Notes: a model not told the origin generated them from the letters alone. A stretch of 64,000 nucleotides of DNA from Asaia lannensis NBRC 102526 (GCF_024054035.1 NZ_JAMXQU010000003.1:62001-126000), one strand, 5' to 3'; shown: positions 26,641 through 35,665, counted from the first letter of the stretch. Numbers and translations are program-made.

Positions 26641-27514
26641 CCGTCTCGCCCTTCTGCTTCTGCTCGCCCGGATTTTCTGTCCGGCAGCAGAAGCGGATAC
26701 GATTAAGCTTGCGAGCTGGAATCTGGACTGGCTGACACTGCTTCCCCGATCCAGCCCCCTGCTTCCTTCCGCCATCCCATATCGACAGGATGCCGACTGG
26801 AACGCACTCGCGCTCACAGCGTCTCACCTCGACGCCGATATCGTCGCCGTGCAGGAAGTCACTGACGAAGCCGCATTACGACGCCTGTTTCCAGCGCCCC
26901 GCTATCGTCTTGTGATGAGTCATGCCCCTATCGCGCAGAATGTGGGTCTGGTGTTGCGCGCGCCCTGGATTGTCACAGCTCATGCGACGCTCGATGCGTT
27001 CGACCGCTCTGCAACGCATGGGGGTCATCCGTTGCGCCCGGGGCTCGATGTCACGATTTCCAACGGTCAGGAAACCCTGCGTCTACTCGTTGTCCACCTC
27101 AAATCCGGCTGCTGGGAACGCTCCTGGAATGAGAAGGATCACTCCTGCCCCATTCTCCGTGAGCAGATCGACCTGATCGCAGACTGGATGACCGAACGCG
27201 ATGACGAAGGCGAGGCGTATAGCGTGCTCGGTGACTTCAATCGCCGTTTCACGCCCCAGGATCCCTATTATCTCCAGATGACGCAGGGCATGAACGTCAC
27301 ACTCGTTACCGCCGGTCTGTCGAGCCCCTGCGAAGGCGGGACCTATTTCATCGATCATATCGTGCTCGGTGGTGCAGCGCGTAACTGGCTCATTCCCGAC
27401 AGTCTGCGTGTCAGAACCTATCGGGAGTTCGATCCGGCACGACTGCTTTCCGACCACTGCCCGGTTTCAGTCAGGCTCAACATGCCCGACCGTGTGTCCT
27501 CAACACATGAATGA
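26615..27514 (+). CDS. Secreted endonuclease/exonuclease/phosphatase-family protein
   Basis: The mature region is a clear endonuclease/exonuclease/phosphatase (DNase I-like) domain: IKLASWNLDW, DADIVAVQEVTDEAALR with the metal-binding Glu, VVHLKSGCW with the catalytic His, SVLGDFNRRF with GDFN, and FIDHIVL then LSDHCPVSVRL at the C terminus. The first plausible codon giving an export signal is TTG 26615: it yields a basic n-region, a run LALLLLLARIF, and cleavage after CPAAEA. That start overlaps the carbonic anhydrase gene by 26 nt. Frame openings farther upstream lie wholly inside carbonic anhydrase and lack a signal. Likely periplasmic or secreted nuclease or phosphodiesterase; substrate unknown, and the TTG start is inferred. 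Confidence 0.8.
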   Translation: MSISASRSDRLALLLLLARIFCPAAEADTIKLASWNLDWLTLLPRSSPLLPSAIPYRQDADWNALALTASHLDADIVAVQEVTDEAALRRLFPAPRYRLVMSHAPIAQNVGLVLRAPWIVTAHATLDAFDRSATHGGHPLRPGLDVTISNGQETLRLLVVHLKSGCWERSWNEKDHSCPILREQIDLIADWMTERDDEGEAYSVLGDFNRRFTPQDPYYLQMTQGMNVTLVTAGLSSPCEGGTYFIDHIVLGGAARNWLIPDSLRVRTYREFDPARLLSDHCPVSVRLNMPDRVSSTHE

Positions 27515-27525
27515 CAGGCCGTGAC

Positions 27526-28956
27526 TTATCCTGCGGAGGTGAATGTCACGGGTAAAAGCGCATGCACGAGGCAGCGGGCCTCGGTTAGGCAACCTGTGGC
27601 AGAAAGCGTAAACGGACGACTTGGATTGCCATAGGCACGCGCATTGAGCGCCACACCGTCAGACGTAAAAATCTCGATCACCGACCCATCGACATAGATA
27701 TCGATGGTCATTTCCCCAGTCCCATACAGGGGAGCACTATCTTCATTGCAGGAGAGACCGGCCTGCGCGTTATCGGGATCCAGAGATAGATGAAGGTATT
27801 GATCGGTATGGGCGAAAACCATACCGCCCTTCGCGTTTGGCGTAACGGTAAGACGTATGCGCACCTGCGGGCCGTCGATACTGATCGCTGTGGAAAGCGT
27901 GCCAGCGTAAAGCTCCTCGCCGATCAGCGCATCCATTGCCGGATGAAGACGGGTATGAACACGGCCATCGGCATCCGCCGTGAGCACGCGTGGATAAGAC
28001 ATAACCCCGCTCCAGCCGCGCATGGCCGCCTCTCCTGCCTGCCACGGCTTTTCCGGCAACCAGCCGAAGATCGTGCGGCGGTTCTGGGCGTCTGCGAAAC
28101 TGCGTGCGGCGTAAAATCCACCATGGCCCAGAATATCGTGGCGACGGGGTGAGAAATGCCCCTTCTCATACTCTCCCGTAAGGACATGTACGGTCGCGTT
28201 GATCGAAAAGATCAGTGCATGACAGGTCCCGAGATCGAAGAAGTCTGGGCATTCCAGAACATCATCCCCACCATGCAAATCGGAAGGGCCATAAAAAACG
28301 GTCCTGAAAACCCAGTTTGCCAGATCGCTGCTCTCATACCGGAAGATAACGCCGCCAACGCCATCGATCCGGCTTCCAACGATCATGACCCAGATATCGC
28401 CTTCCTTCCACAGTTTGGGATCACGAAAACCGCCGATACGCAGATGATCGGGCCCTGCGGCGAGGAGAGGTTGCTGATTCTGATGCCAGTGCTTCATGGC
28501 CCGGTTCGACGTGGCGAAACACTGTATCTGCGCAAGCGCCCGACCGAAGCGGAAACCGGTATAGACGGCCACCGCCCTGTCGCCATCGACCACAACATCG
28601 CCTGTAAATACGCCGTCGCGGTCCGGCCCGTCATGCTGGGGTGACAATGCGACCGGCTGGTGGGTCCAGTTCACCAGGTCAGGGCTTGTTGCGTGCCCCC
28701 AGTGCAGATTGTCCCAGATCGCCGCCTCCGGGTTCCACTGATAGAAAAGATGGTAGACCCCATCGACGAAAATCGGCCCGCAAGGGTCGTTCATCCAGCC
28801 TCGTGGCGCGAGGAAATGGGTGATCGGCCGGAAAGGATCGGTCGCCATCATGTGATCGGGCGGGAGACGTTGCGCAGCGAGTGCATCGGGCATCGCCCGG
28901 ATGACGACCCCGCCCAGAATGGAACCAAGGAAAAGCCGTCTCGACAGCATTATCAT
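27526..28956 (-). CDS. GH32 beta-fructosidase (levanase/invertase-type), Tat-exported
   Basis: Hydrolyses beta-fructosides such as sucrose, levan or inulin. The GH32 triad is present: nucleophile Asp in WMNDPCG, the RDPK stabiliser, and the acid/base Glu in ECPDFF. The start MIMLSRRLFLGSILGG is a twin-arginine signal (SRRLFLG followed by a hydrophobic run and a PDALAA cleavage region), so the enzyme is exported folded. A C-terminal beta-sandwich follows, with MTIDIYVDGSVIEIFTSDG as in the family. ATG 28956 is the probable start; the longer upstream frame overlaps the divergent gene's leader and has no similarity. It is divergent from a membrane-anchored unknown. Exact substrate is not decidable; no levansucrase was seen here. 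Confidence 0.92.
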   Translation of the reverse strand: MIMLSRRLFLGSILGGVVIRAMPDALAAQRLPPDHMMATDPFRPITHFLAPRGWMNDPCGPIFVDGVYHLFYQWNPEAAIWDNLHWGHATSPDLVNWTHQPVALSPQHDGPDRDGVFTGDVVVDGDRAVAVYTGFRFGRALAQIQCFATSNRAMKHWHQNQQPLLAAGPDHLRIGGFRDPKLWKEGDIWVMIVGSRIDGVGGVIFRYESSDLANWVFRTVFYGPSDLHGGDDVLECPDFFDLGTCHALIFSINATVHVLTGEYEKGHFSPRRHDILGHGGFYAARSFADAQNRRTIFGWLPEKPWQAGEAAMRGWSGVMSYPRVLTADADGRVHTRLHPAMDALIGEELYAGTLSTAISIDGPQVRIRLTVTPNAKGGMVFAHTDQYLHLSLDPDNAQAGLSCNEDSAPLYGTGEMTIDIYVDGSVIEIFTSDGVALNARAYGNPSRPFTLSATGCLTEARCLVHALLPVTFTSAG

Positions 28957-29098
28957 ACGATCCGGATTGCCTCGTTTACGATGCTCAATACAGGAGACGG
29001 CTCTGACTGGACCGGCATCTTTATTCACTGTATTTTTCCTTGTCCGATCATATGGCAAACGACAGCTCCGGATACTGGATTTCGCAAAAAGAGACGAC

Positions 29099-30247
29099 AT
29101 GATGCCACAAAAGACTTCTCCTCAGGCGTGGCGCATCCGGGCTTTGTGCGCAATCGTGCTCCTCGCAGGCTTCGGTACCTGGCTTTCGGGGCGATCCTGT
29201 AGCAACGCGGAAGGCCTGCGCAAGCTCCCCCTCCACGCGGAACTGACCAAAAAGACAACGTCTTTCCAGATCAAGAATCTCTATGCGTTCAAATTGCCGG
29301 ACGACCTGCCGAGAGATGTGAACTTCAGGGGACTTGCTGGCTCACTCTCGACGACCACCCAGCCAAACCCGGCACTGCACGGCGCCGTCAATTCCGAAAC
29401 ATTATTCGGTGTCGCCTATACCACCCAAGGCAATTGCCCCGTCTCCGGGCAGGATATCGGCAGCTATGCAGAAATCTATTCCCGGTTCCCGAGTCAGGGT
29501 CTGGCCGGACTGATTCTGAAACAGGCCAAACCGGGTACCGAAACTTTCCCGGTGGCGCTCCTCCTGCCCGAGCGTCTGCCAATCCATATGAAACCGGGGG
29601 GCTGTATCTTCCTCAGTTTCGACGGCACGGATTTTGCCGGACTGCCGTATACGATGCGCAGCGATCTCACGCTTCTGTACGATACAGGGCCGCCGCAATG
29701 GCCATCACAAACCTATAGCGGGCTGGATTCGGAATTCATCGTCTCTCCGAGCACCGCCCATGGTCCTGTGCTGAACGCCTACGCTGTCCTTCCTGTTTCG
29801 GAAAAAGGCCCTGTTCATCCCGGTAAACTCATAAGCCTGTACGGCAATGTTTCGGCAACAGCCTCTCCCGATTTTGCGAAGATACCGCTCGAGAGAGGAA
29901 GGTGGAGCGTACGCGACATCGTCTCGGTCTACCGGAACGGCAGCTGTCAGCGCGCATTCCCAAACCACTCGCCCAACAAGTTCTTCTGGAATGATCGCAG
30001 CGGTGCGGGCGATCAACCCAATCCGACCTTTGCACTCAAACCCGATGCCGCCAGACTTCTGGACATTTCCCTCGACGGTAACGGGCTCGATTCAGTGATG
30101 AAGCAGGCAAATGCCATCGAAGCCGTACCGGCTGACGTCCAGGAAGGCGATTGCGTCGTCGTCGCCATACTACCCAACTCGAATAATGCTGCGATTAACG
30201 GGGCGGTGAACGTAGAGATACAAATAAAAGTCGTCTCGACGCCCTGA
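29099..30247 (+). CDS. Membrane-anchored protein of unknown function
   Basis: I do not recognise this family. From ATG 29099 (a second ATG follows) the product is 382 residues with a short basic N terminus, one hydrophobic segment (ALCAIVLLAGFGTWL, residues about 16-30) and no later membrane helix, so it is likely anchored with its bulk outside the cytoplasm. The exported part has scattered cysteines (GNCPVSG, GGCIFLS, NGSCQRAF, EGDCVVV), which could form disulfides, and aromatic beta-like stretches. It is transcribed away from the GH32 gene across a 142-bp shared region, and upstream of the CBM-like paralogues, so a cell-surface polysaccharide or sugar role is a guess only. Confidence 0.6.
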   Translation: MMPQKTSPQAWRIRALCAIVLLAGFGTWLSGRSCSNAEGLRKLPLHAELTKKTTSFQIKNLYAFKLPDDLPRDVNFRGLAGSLSTTTQPNPALHGAVNSETLFGVAYTTQGNCPVSGQDIGSYAEIYSRFPSQGLAGLILKQAKPGTETFPVALLLPERLPIHMKPGGCIFLSFDGTDFAGLPYTMRSDLTLLYDTGPPQWPSQTYSGLDSEFIVSPSTAHGPVLNAYAVLPVSEKGPVHPGKLISLYGNVSATASPDFAKIPLERGRWSVRDIVSVYRNGSCQRAFPNHSPNKFFWNDRSGAGDQPNPTFALKPDAARLLDISLDGNGLDSVMKQANAIEAVPADVQEGDCVVVAILPNSNNAAINGAVNVEIQIKVVSTP

Positions 30248-30574
30248 TTTCAAAAGTCTGACATCTTTGAATCCTGATGAACGGATAAGGTTAGGCTTAA
30301 GAGCGCCGGCGATAAGGGTGTCGAAGCTGGCGCCTCCATAGCGACCATCGCAACAACGCCGCGCCTTCGGCCCTTATACCGACGCGTTGACTGGAAATAC
30401 TCTGCAAGAAACAGAGTATTATTTATAGTGAATTTCATACCGATCCATCGTGGCGATCTTGCATGAACTGTTTGACGGGTGCTTTAAACGACGGTGTCAG
30501 AGACAGTTTTCTCCCGCAAGCCACTAGAGGGTTTCCCGGCGCTGATGCGGTTACGTTGAAAAAGGGTTAGCATC
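30248..30574. other. Intergenic region with terminator before the paralogue pair
   Basis: This 327-bp gap is A+T-rich in its middle. It holds the hairpin terminator listed separately and, beyond it, the leader of the first paralogue (AAAAAGGG about 10 nt before its ATG). The likely paralogue promoter lies between about 30425 and 30560, but I cannot assign boxes with confidence. No gene is seen. Confidence 0.4.
30396..30427 (+). terminator. Terminator hairpin after the membrane-anchored gene
   Basis: AATACTCTG (30396-30404) pairs perfectly with CAGAGTATT (30412-30420) around a 7-base loop, and the strand then continues ATTTATAG. It lies about 150 nt past the upstream gene's stop and separates it from the paralogue pair. 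The stem is A+T-rich and lacks a uniform T-run. Confidence 0.5.
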
Positions 30575-32533
30575 ATGAACGGGATTATCGGCGAAGCAGT
30601 GGTCACATCGAGTTCCCGCACGAATCCGCACGAACCAGCTGGATTCAGAACGGAAAGTGAGTGGTTTCCCTGGTGGCAACTGGCGCTCCCGGAAACAGCG
30701 AACATCGATGGTTTCACGCTGGAAGGTTTGCACGTCGATGAACGTCAGCCGCCGGTATTCTCCGTTCTTGCCTCGATGGACGAGCAGAACTGGGTCCCGT
30801 TATGGACACAGGCCTTGCATGAGCCATCCGATCCTCACCATTTTTCTGTCACGTTTACATCTCCTGTCGCCGCCCGATATGTACGTATCAGGGCAGACTC
30901 CAACGGTGTCCTCGGATTTGACAATGTATCGATCGAGACAAGCCCCTATTCCTCAGATGTACCGACTGCACAGGATATACTGACGCAGGCACGTGTGCAG
31001 GCTGAAAGCTGCTGTGTCGTTTTCTCTACGCTGTTCAACGAAAGCGATGCATTTCTCGCGCGATATATCGACAATTTCCTCGCCTATACACCGCAGACAG
31101 TATGTCTGGCCCTCAACTTTCCCGCAGGGCGTGATATCCCGCGGACACTCTCCGGGATCAGTCCACGCGTCCATATTTTCAATGGTTCGATCAAGCGTGA
31201 GAAATGGGGCCATACGCTTCTCATGGGCCATATCGAGTCATTCGAGGAGGCGCGTACCGTTTTTCCTGAATTCCGGTATTTTGCGACGATGGCTTCGAAC
31301 GGACTTCTGGTCAGGGAATTCGATCTCGCAGCCGCTTTGATGCAACTGCCCCTTGCATCCCGTGTGCCAGTTGCATGCGAACGCGCCTATGAACTCGATC
31401 AGAGCACCGATCCGGCCGATCCGACCTATCACGGCACTTGGATGTGGCATCATCTGAGAAACAGTGCCGGCTTGGGTGATTACCTCAAAACTGAGCTGCG
31501 GCTTGATCAGGTCTCGGTTACCCAGATCGAGGGTCTGTTTGCACGACGCGAAGACTGGGAACTGCTGCAGGAAAGACGAGGCCTCATCGAGGGGCTGTCG
31601 CGATATCTTTCGTTCGATAATTTCATGGCATTGGAAGAACTGCTTCCCACATCGATATTTAATCGTTTCGGCAGCGGCAGGTACACGCATATCTGCCGTG
31701 TTCTGTGGTCGGGGACGAGAGAAACTACCGTCGACGATCTGCTCGAAATGGTACCCGCACTACCCGAGCATTTCTGCTCCTTGAAGTGGTTCGACCGCTC
31801 GCCCGTCGCTCAATCTACCCTCGCCGTGACCACTGACTGGGGCCGGGCGCTGCTCGCCAAAGCCCAGGACCGTCAGATGACTCTTGACCGTTTTCAGGAA
31901 ACAACTCTCGCAACGAAGCTCATAGAAAGAATGCACGGTCGAGAGCGTTTCGGCCCTCTGACCAACCGCTGGTGGAACCGGGACAGCGAGGGGCGGAATG
32001 GCTTTCGCTGGACGACGCGCGAAACTCCATGCGAGCGGCAACAGATTCGCATCGGCGTCCCTCAGGCGGCTCTGCCCGATCAATCACCAGCCTTCCTGTT
32101 CATGGAAGCCACGGGTCAGCGCGTCTCTCTTGCTGTTTCCTTGCAGGAGGATGAGACAGACACTGTTCTACGTATGTCATGCAGTGCACTTTCAGGCGAT
32201 GGAGGTCCTGTTTCCGGGGTTCACCTTCAAGGCTATCTCTACCTATCGGGCCTGCAAGGCAGCACCGTGTTTCGCATGTCCATAAAGAAAGACCGCTGCG
32301 TTCCGCACGATATTCTCTCCAGAACCGTCTTCTTTGACGAGTTCGGTTATACCGTCGACTACGCCGATCGTGTTGAGCGACATGAAGACGTTGAGAAACA
32401 TTACTTCGTCCGGGAAGCCCGGCATGCGCAGGGCAATGTATGGATCGGCCTTCCGGTCTTCTGCAACGCGACCGTCGAAGTTTCCCTGGCAGTCGGCCCT
32501 GATTTCACAAACCACCGTAAAGAGCTGGCCTGA
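30575..32533 (+). CDS. F5/8-type-C-like domain protein with glycosyltransferase-like module (paralogue A)
   Basis: Unrecognised 652-residue protein, paralogous to the next gene. Residues about 1-125 look like a discoidin/F5-8-type-C (CBM32-like) jelly roll: ESEWFPWWQLALPETANIDGF, VFSVLASMDEQNWVPLW, AARYVRIRADS. Residues about 145-250 carry a GT-A-like start: CVVFSTLFNESDAFLARYI with LALNFPAGRDIP, then KREKWGHTLLMGHIESFEEA and FRYFATMASNGLLVR. The W-G / YF / S pattern loosely recalls GT14 (core-2 branching) enzymes. Residues about 315-410 share QIEGLFA, ALEELLP and FGSGRYTHIC with the paralogue. A C-terminal beta-rich part ends with WIGLPVF. No signal peptide or membrane helix. The start at ATG 30575 has AAAGGG upstream. 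Function, sugar and whether it is catalytic are unknown. Confidence 0.7.
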   Translation: MNGIIGEAVVTSSSRTNPHEPAGFRTESEWFPWWQLALPETANIDGFTLEGLHVDERQPPVFSVLASMDEQNWVPLWTQALHEPSDPHHFSVTFTSPVAARYVRIRADSNGVLGFDNVSIETSPYSSDVPTAQDILTQARVQAESCCVVFSTLFNESDAFLARYIDNFLAYTPQTVCLALNFPAGRDIPRTLSGISPRVHIFNGSIKREKWGHTLLMGHIESFEEARTVFPEFRYFATMASNGLLVREFDLAAALMQLPLASRVPVACERAYELDQSTDPADPTYHGTWMWHHLRNSAGLGDYLKTELRLDQVSVTQIEGLFARREDWELLQERRGLIEGLSRYLSFDNFMALEELLPTSIFNRFGSGRYTHICRVLWSGTRETTVDDLLEMVPALPEHFCSLKWFDRSPVAQSTLAVTTDWGRALLAKAQDRQMTLDRFQETTLATKLIERMHGRERFGPLTNRWWNRDSEGRNGFRWTTRETPCERQQIRIGVPQAALPDQSPAFLFMEATGQRVSLAVSLQEDETDTVLRMSCSALSGDGGPVSGVHLQGYLYLSGLQGSTVFRMSIKKDRCVPHDILSRTVFFDEFGYTVDYADRVERHEDVEKHYFVREARHAQGNVWIGLPVFCNATVEVSLAVGPDFTNHRKELA

Positions 32534-32544
32534 AGGGTTGCGTG

Positions 32545-34569
32545 ATGCCTGAAATAATTGATCTTGCGCTAGGCAAGCCTGCCACTCAAAGCTCGAAGCA
32601 TCCTGATATCGTGTTGCCTCTCGCGCAGGTCGCCGGTGAAGCCGTTCTCCCTGGTTATCCTGATTCGAGTTTTCATACCGCTGCCGAATGGTTTCCATGG
32701 TGGCAGGTCGATCTGGAGACGATATGCCGGGTCGACAATATCGTTCTTTACAACACCGAATACTGGCCTATCCGAAGCAAACTGTTTTCCGTACTGATAT
32801 CGGTCGATGGCGTCAGGTGGGACGAAGTTTTCTCCAAAACCGATCATGCTGTTTTCGGCGGGTCGGATGCCGACTGTTATCCAATCGTATTCTCACCCCC
32901 CGTCTACGGTCGCTTCGTGCGTATCCGGCTCGATAACTGGGACCACCTACACCTCAAGAGTGTGCGTGTTTACGGCAGCCCGTTATCGGAAGGCGAAATT
33001 TGCAGTCGCACTGACGAACAGCCCGACCAGCACGGGGATGTCGTCGTATTCGCAACGAACTACAATGAAGAAGACAGGTTTCTTACAGTCTATATCGAGA
33101 ATTTCCTCAACTACACCCCCTCGAACTGCCACCTCGTCGTCAATTTCCCCACAGGGCGCCCTATACCCGAGTGCTCTTTTCTGACGCATCCGCGGGTACA
33201 TGTTTTCAACGGAAGTGTTCAGCGTAAAAAATGGGGAGGAACCCTTCTCCTTGGACATATGGAGTCCTACGGCGAAGCAAAACGCGTCGTAGGAAAGTTC
33301 GATTATTTCTGCACCTGTGCCTCGAATGGCCTGTTTGTAAGGTCTTTCGATTTCGGTAAAGCCATTGCGCATCTGAACCTGGGGAACGATGCGCCTGTCG
33401 GTATGACACGGCATTATATGATTGACGTCCCGCTCGAAAACGTTCCTCGCGGAGAGGCCTGGGTCTGGGACAATCTGGAAGAGGCTTCCCCTTTCCGGCG
33501 CTATCTGATCGATGAGGCCGATATCCCCCTGATGTCGATCAATCAGATCGAAGGTTTATTCGCGGAAAGCAGCGAATGGGGTACCTTATACGATCGCTTC
33601 GCCATTCTTGAGCGATGCGACTCCTATTTCGCCAACCCGACACAGAAAACGCTGGCTCTGGAAGAATTTTTGCCTGTGACGTTTTTTCGGCGTTTCGGCA
33701 CAGGGCGATTCACCAATATCTGTCATATGCTCTGGGAGCCAATTCGTGAGGTCACTTTCGGAGATCTCACACAATTCGTGCAGAAACTACCCGCACATAT
33801 GTGTCAGGTGAAGTGGTTCAGTCGCGACCCCGATGCCCCTCCTACTGCAGCGCTCTCCCATCCCTGGAGCCGGGCGCTGCTTGCAACGCTTACCAACGAC
33901 GACCGGTCGCCTGCGCTCCATGCCCGGTTTCTCAATCGGGCTTTAACTGCGCATTTCTCCGAGGCTCTTCATAAACAGGAGATCTATACACCTCTTACAC
34001 GCGCCTGGCGGGCCGACGCGCGTTGGGGGCGTGTCCAATGGCTTCATTCCGGATGTATCGAGATCCCCCCTCTCCTCGAAGACCATTCTGCACCGTTGTT
34101 TTCCGGCCTGCCTTCCGTGACAGCCATACGACCTGCCGCCTGGTTTCAGACAACGATGCATCATTCGCGTGCAATGCAGATCGAGGCGGTTATCGCTGAG
34201 GACAATCATCGTACTTCTCTCTCGTGGCGCACCGCCCCGCATGATGAAGGCACGGGGCGTCACGAATGGAGCGATGTATGGGGCATCCTGTTTCTCTCGC
34301 CTTTACAGGGTGAGAAAGCTCAGGTTTTTCGAATTACGCTCACGATGCCCTTCGAGCATTCCTGTGAACAGCTCATGCATAATGTCCGCAGGTCAGATGG
34401 CCGCACCGATACGGCGTGGCTCCCGATCCTGGTCGAGAATCAGGGCAATGAACGCCACTTCTATTACCTGAGACCGACCGAGCATGAGGGCGAAATCTGG
34501 ATCGGAATCCCGGCATTCTTCCGGACAGAACTCGAAATGTCACTGAGCTTCGGCATCTCGGCCGTCTGA
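32545..34569 (+). CDS. F5/8-type-C-like domain protein with glycosyltransferase-like module (paralogue B)
   Basis: A 674-residue tandem paralogue of the preceding gene, 11 nt downstream and surely co-transcribed. Its N-terminal sandwich is fuller: LALGKPATQSS, AAEWFPWWQVDLETI, VDNIVLYNTE, YGRFVRIRLDNWDHLHLKSV (residues about 8-145), the classical F5/8-C pattern. The central module repeats the partner's blocks: VVVFATNYNEEDRFL, LVVNFPTGRPIP, HVFNGSVQRKKWGGTLLLGH, FDYFCTCASNGLFVR, then INQIEGLFAESSEW, ALEEFLPVTFFRRFGTGRF and ICHMLWEPIREVTF. The C-terminal section ends IWIGIPAFF, like WIGLPVF in paralogue A. ATG 32545 has AAGGG upstream; GTG 32542 is the alternative. No export signal, so probably cytoplasmic or membrane-peripheral. 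Glycan handling is inference. Confidence 0.7.
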   Translation: MPEIIDLALGKPATQSSKHPDIVLPLAQVAGEAVLPGYPDSSFHTAAEWFPWWQVDLETICRVDNIVLYNTEYWPIRSKLFSVLISVDGVRWDEVFSKTDHAVFGGSDADCYPIVFSPPVYGRFVRIRLDNWDHLHLKSVRVYGSPLSEGEICSRTDEQPDQHGDVVVFATNYNEEDRFLTVYIENFLNYTPSNCHLVVNFPTGRPIPECSFLTHPRVHVFNGSVQRKKWGGTLLLGHMESYGEAKRVVGKFDYFCTCASNGLFVRSFDFGKAIAHLNLGNDAPVGMTRHYMIDVPLENVPRGEAWVWDNLEEASPFRRYLIDEADIPLMSINQIEGLFAESSEWGTLYDRFAILERCDSYFANPTQKTLALEEFLPVTFFRRFGTGRFTNICHMLWEPIREVTFGDLTQFVQKLPAHMCQVKWFSRDPDAPPTAALSHPWSRALLATLTNDDRSPALHARFLNRALTAHFSEALHKQEIYTPLTRAWRADARWGRVQWLHSGCIEIPPLLEDHSAPLFSGLPSVTAIRPAAWFQTTMHHSRAMQIEAVIAEDNHRTSLSWRTAPHDEGTGRHEWSDVWGILFLSPLQGEKAQVFRITLTMPFEHSCEQLMHNVRRSDGRTDTAWLPILVENQGNERHFYYLRPTEHEGEIWIGIPAFFRTELEMSLSFGISAV

Positions 34570-34684
34570 CCGACGGTCAGTCGAGGCTTCCGCCTGTTCA
34601 CGGCTTGCCGGTATCCTGATGTGACAGCGCATGCAGCGGCGGTGTAGTCCACGTTGCATTGGCTTGTATTGTCTGGAGACACCG

Positions 34685-35665
34685 ATGCGCTATCGATCAT
34701 TAGGCTCTTCCGGTTTAACCGTCTCGGCCCTCGGTCTAGGATGCAATAATCTCGGGGGGCGCGTCGATATTGAGGCGTCCTGTCGCATCGTCTCTGCAGC
34801 GCTCGATCACGGCATTACGTTCTTCGACGTTGCAGACGTCTATGGTCGACGCGACGCGCATGCCGGTGCTTCTGAAGAGGCTTTGGGAAAAGCTCTACGC
34901 GGGCGACGCAACGATGCGATCGTCGCGACGAAATTCGGCATGAAAATGTGTGCAGGTGAGGATACGGTCGGCCGCGCATCGGGCGCCTCGCGCAGCTATA
35001 TCCTGCGTGCTGTCGAAGACAGTCTGCGGCGTCTGAAGACCGAATGGATCGATCTCTACCAGCTCCATTGCCCGGATCCCCGAACGCCTCTGGAGGAAAC
35101 GCTCGACACACTGGACATGCTCGTACGGCAAGGGAAGATACGCTATGCAGGCGTTTCGAACCTCCCGGCCTGGCAGGTTGTAGACGCCTGTCATATCGCC
35201 CAACGCGACCGTTTGACGGGTATCATCAGCTGCCAGGATGAGTTCTCCCTCCTGTCGCGATCGGCAGAGAAAGACCTGATCCCTGCCATGACGCGTTTCG
35301 GTCTGGGTCTGCTTCCCTATTTCCCACTCGCTTCGGGCATGCTCACAGGCAAATACCGTCGGAATACTCCACCACCGCAGGGATCGCGTCTGGCCGTCTG
35401 GACCTATCTTCAGGCGCGTTACGAGGCACAGGAGATCTGGACGCTGCTCGAACGGCTTGAGCATCTGGCGGCGTCCCACGATCTCAGCCTGACCGATCTC
35501 GCCTTCAGATGGCTCCTGCACCATCCGATCGTAGGGAGCGTCATCGCCGGGGCCACCTCGGAGTCACAGGTTATCGCCAATGTCTCTGCCTGCTCAGACA
35601 TGCTTCCCCACGACTTATGGAACGAGCTCAATGCTCTTCTCGCACAGCAAGGACCTGCCGAATGA
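34685..35665 (+). CDS. Aldo/keto reductase
   Basis: An NADPH-dependent aldo/keto reductase of 326 residues. The start MRYRSLGSSGLTVSALGLGCNNLGG is typical; the catalytic Asp-Tyr pair is in FFDVADVYGR, the Lys in VATKFG, and the His in LYQLHCPDP. Cofactor-binding SGMLTGKY and a C-terminal VIAGATSESQVIANV are present. GGAGA precedes ATG 34685. It overlaps the next gene (Nudix) by 4 nt (ATGA) and thus heads a three-gene operon ending with methylthioribose kinase, so it may reduce an aldehyde made from methylthioribose, though that is inference. Confidence 0.9.
   Translation: MRYRSLGSSGLTVSALGLGCNNLGGRVDIEASCRIVSAALDHGITFFDVADVYGRRDAHAGASEEALGKALRGRRNDAIVATKFGMKMCAGEDTVGRASGASRSYILRAVEDSLRRLKTEWIDLYQLHCPDPRTPLEETLDTLDMLVRQGKIRYAGVSNLPAWQVVDACHIAQRDRLTGIISCQDEFSLLSRSAEKDLIPAMTRFGLGLLPYFPLASGMLTGKYRRNTPPPQGSRLAVWTYLQARYEAQEIWTLLERLEHLAASHDLSLTDLAFRWLLHHPIVGSVIAGATSESQVIANVSACSDMLPHDLWNELNALLAQQGPAE

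Noticed and set aside
28901-29098. Upstream extension of the membrane-anchored protein gene
   Set aside because: It overlaps the GH32 signal-peptide codons on the other strand and has no signal; the ATG at 29099 gives a clean anchor.
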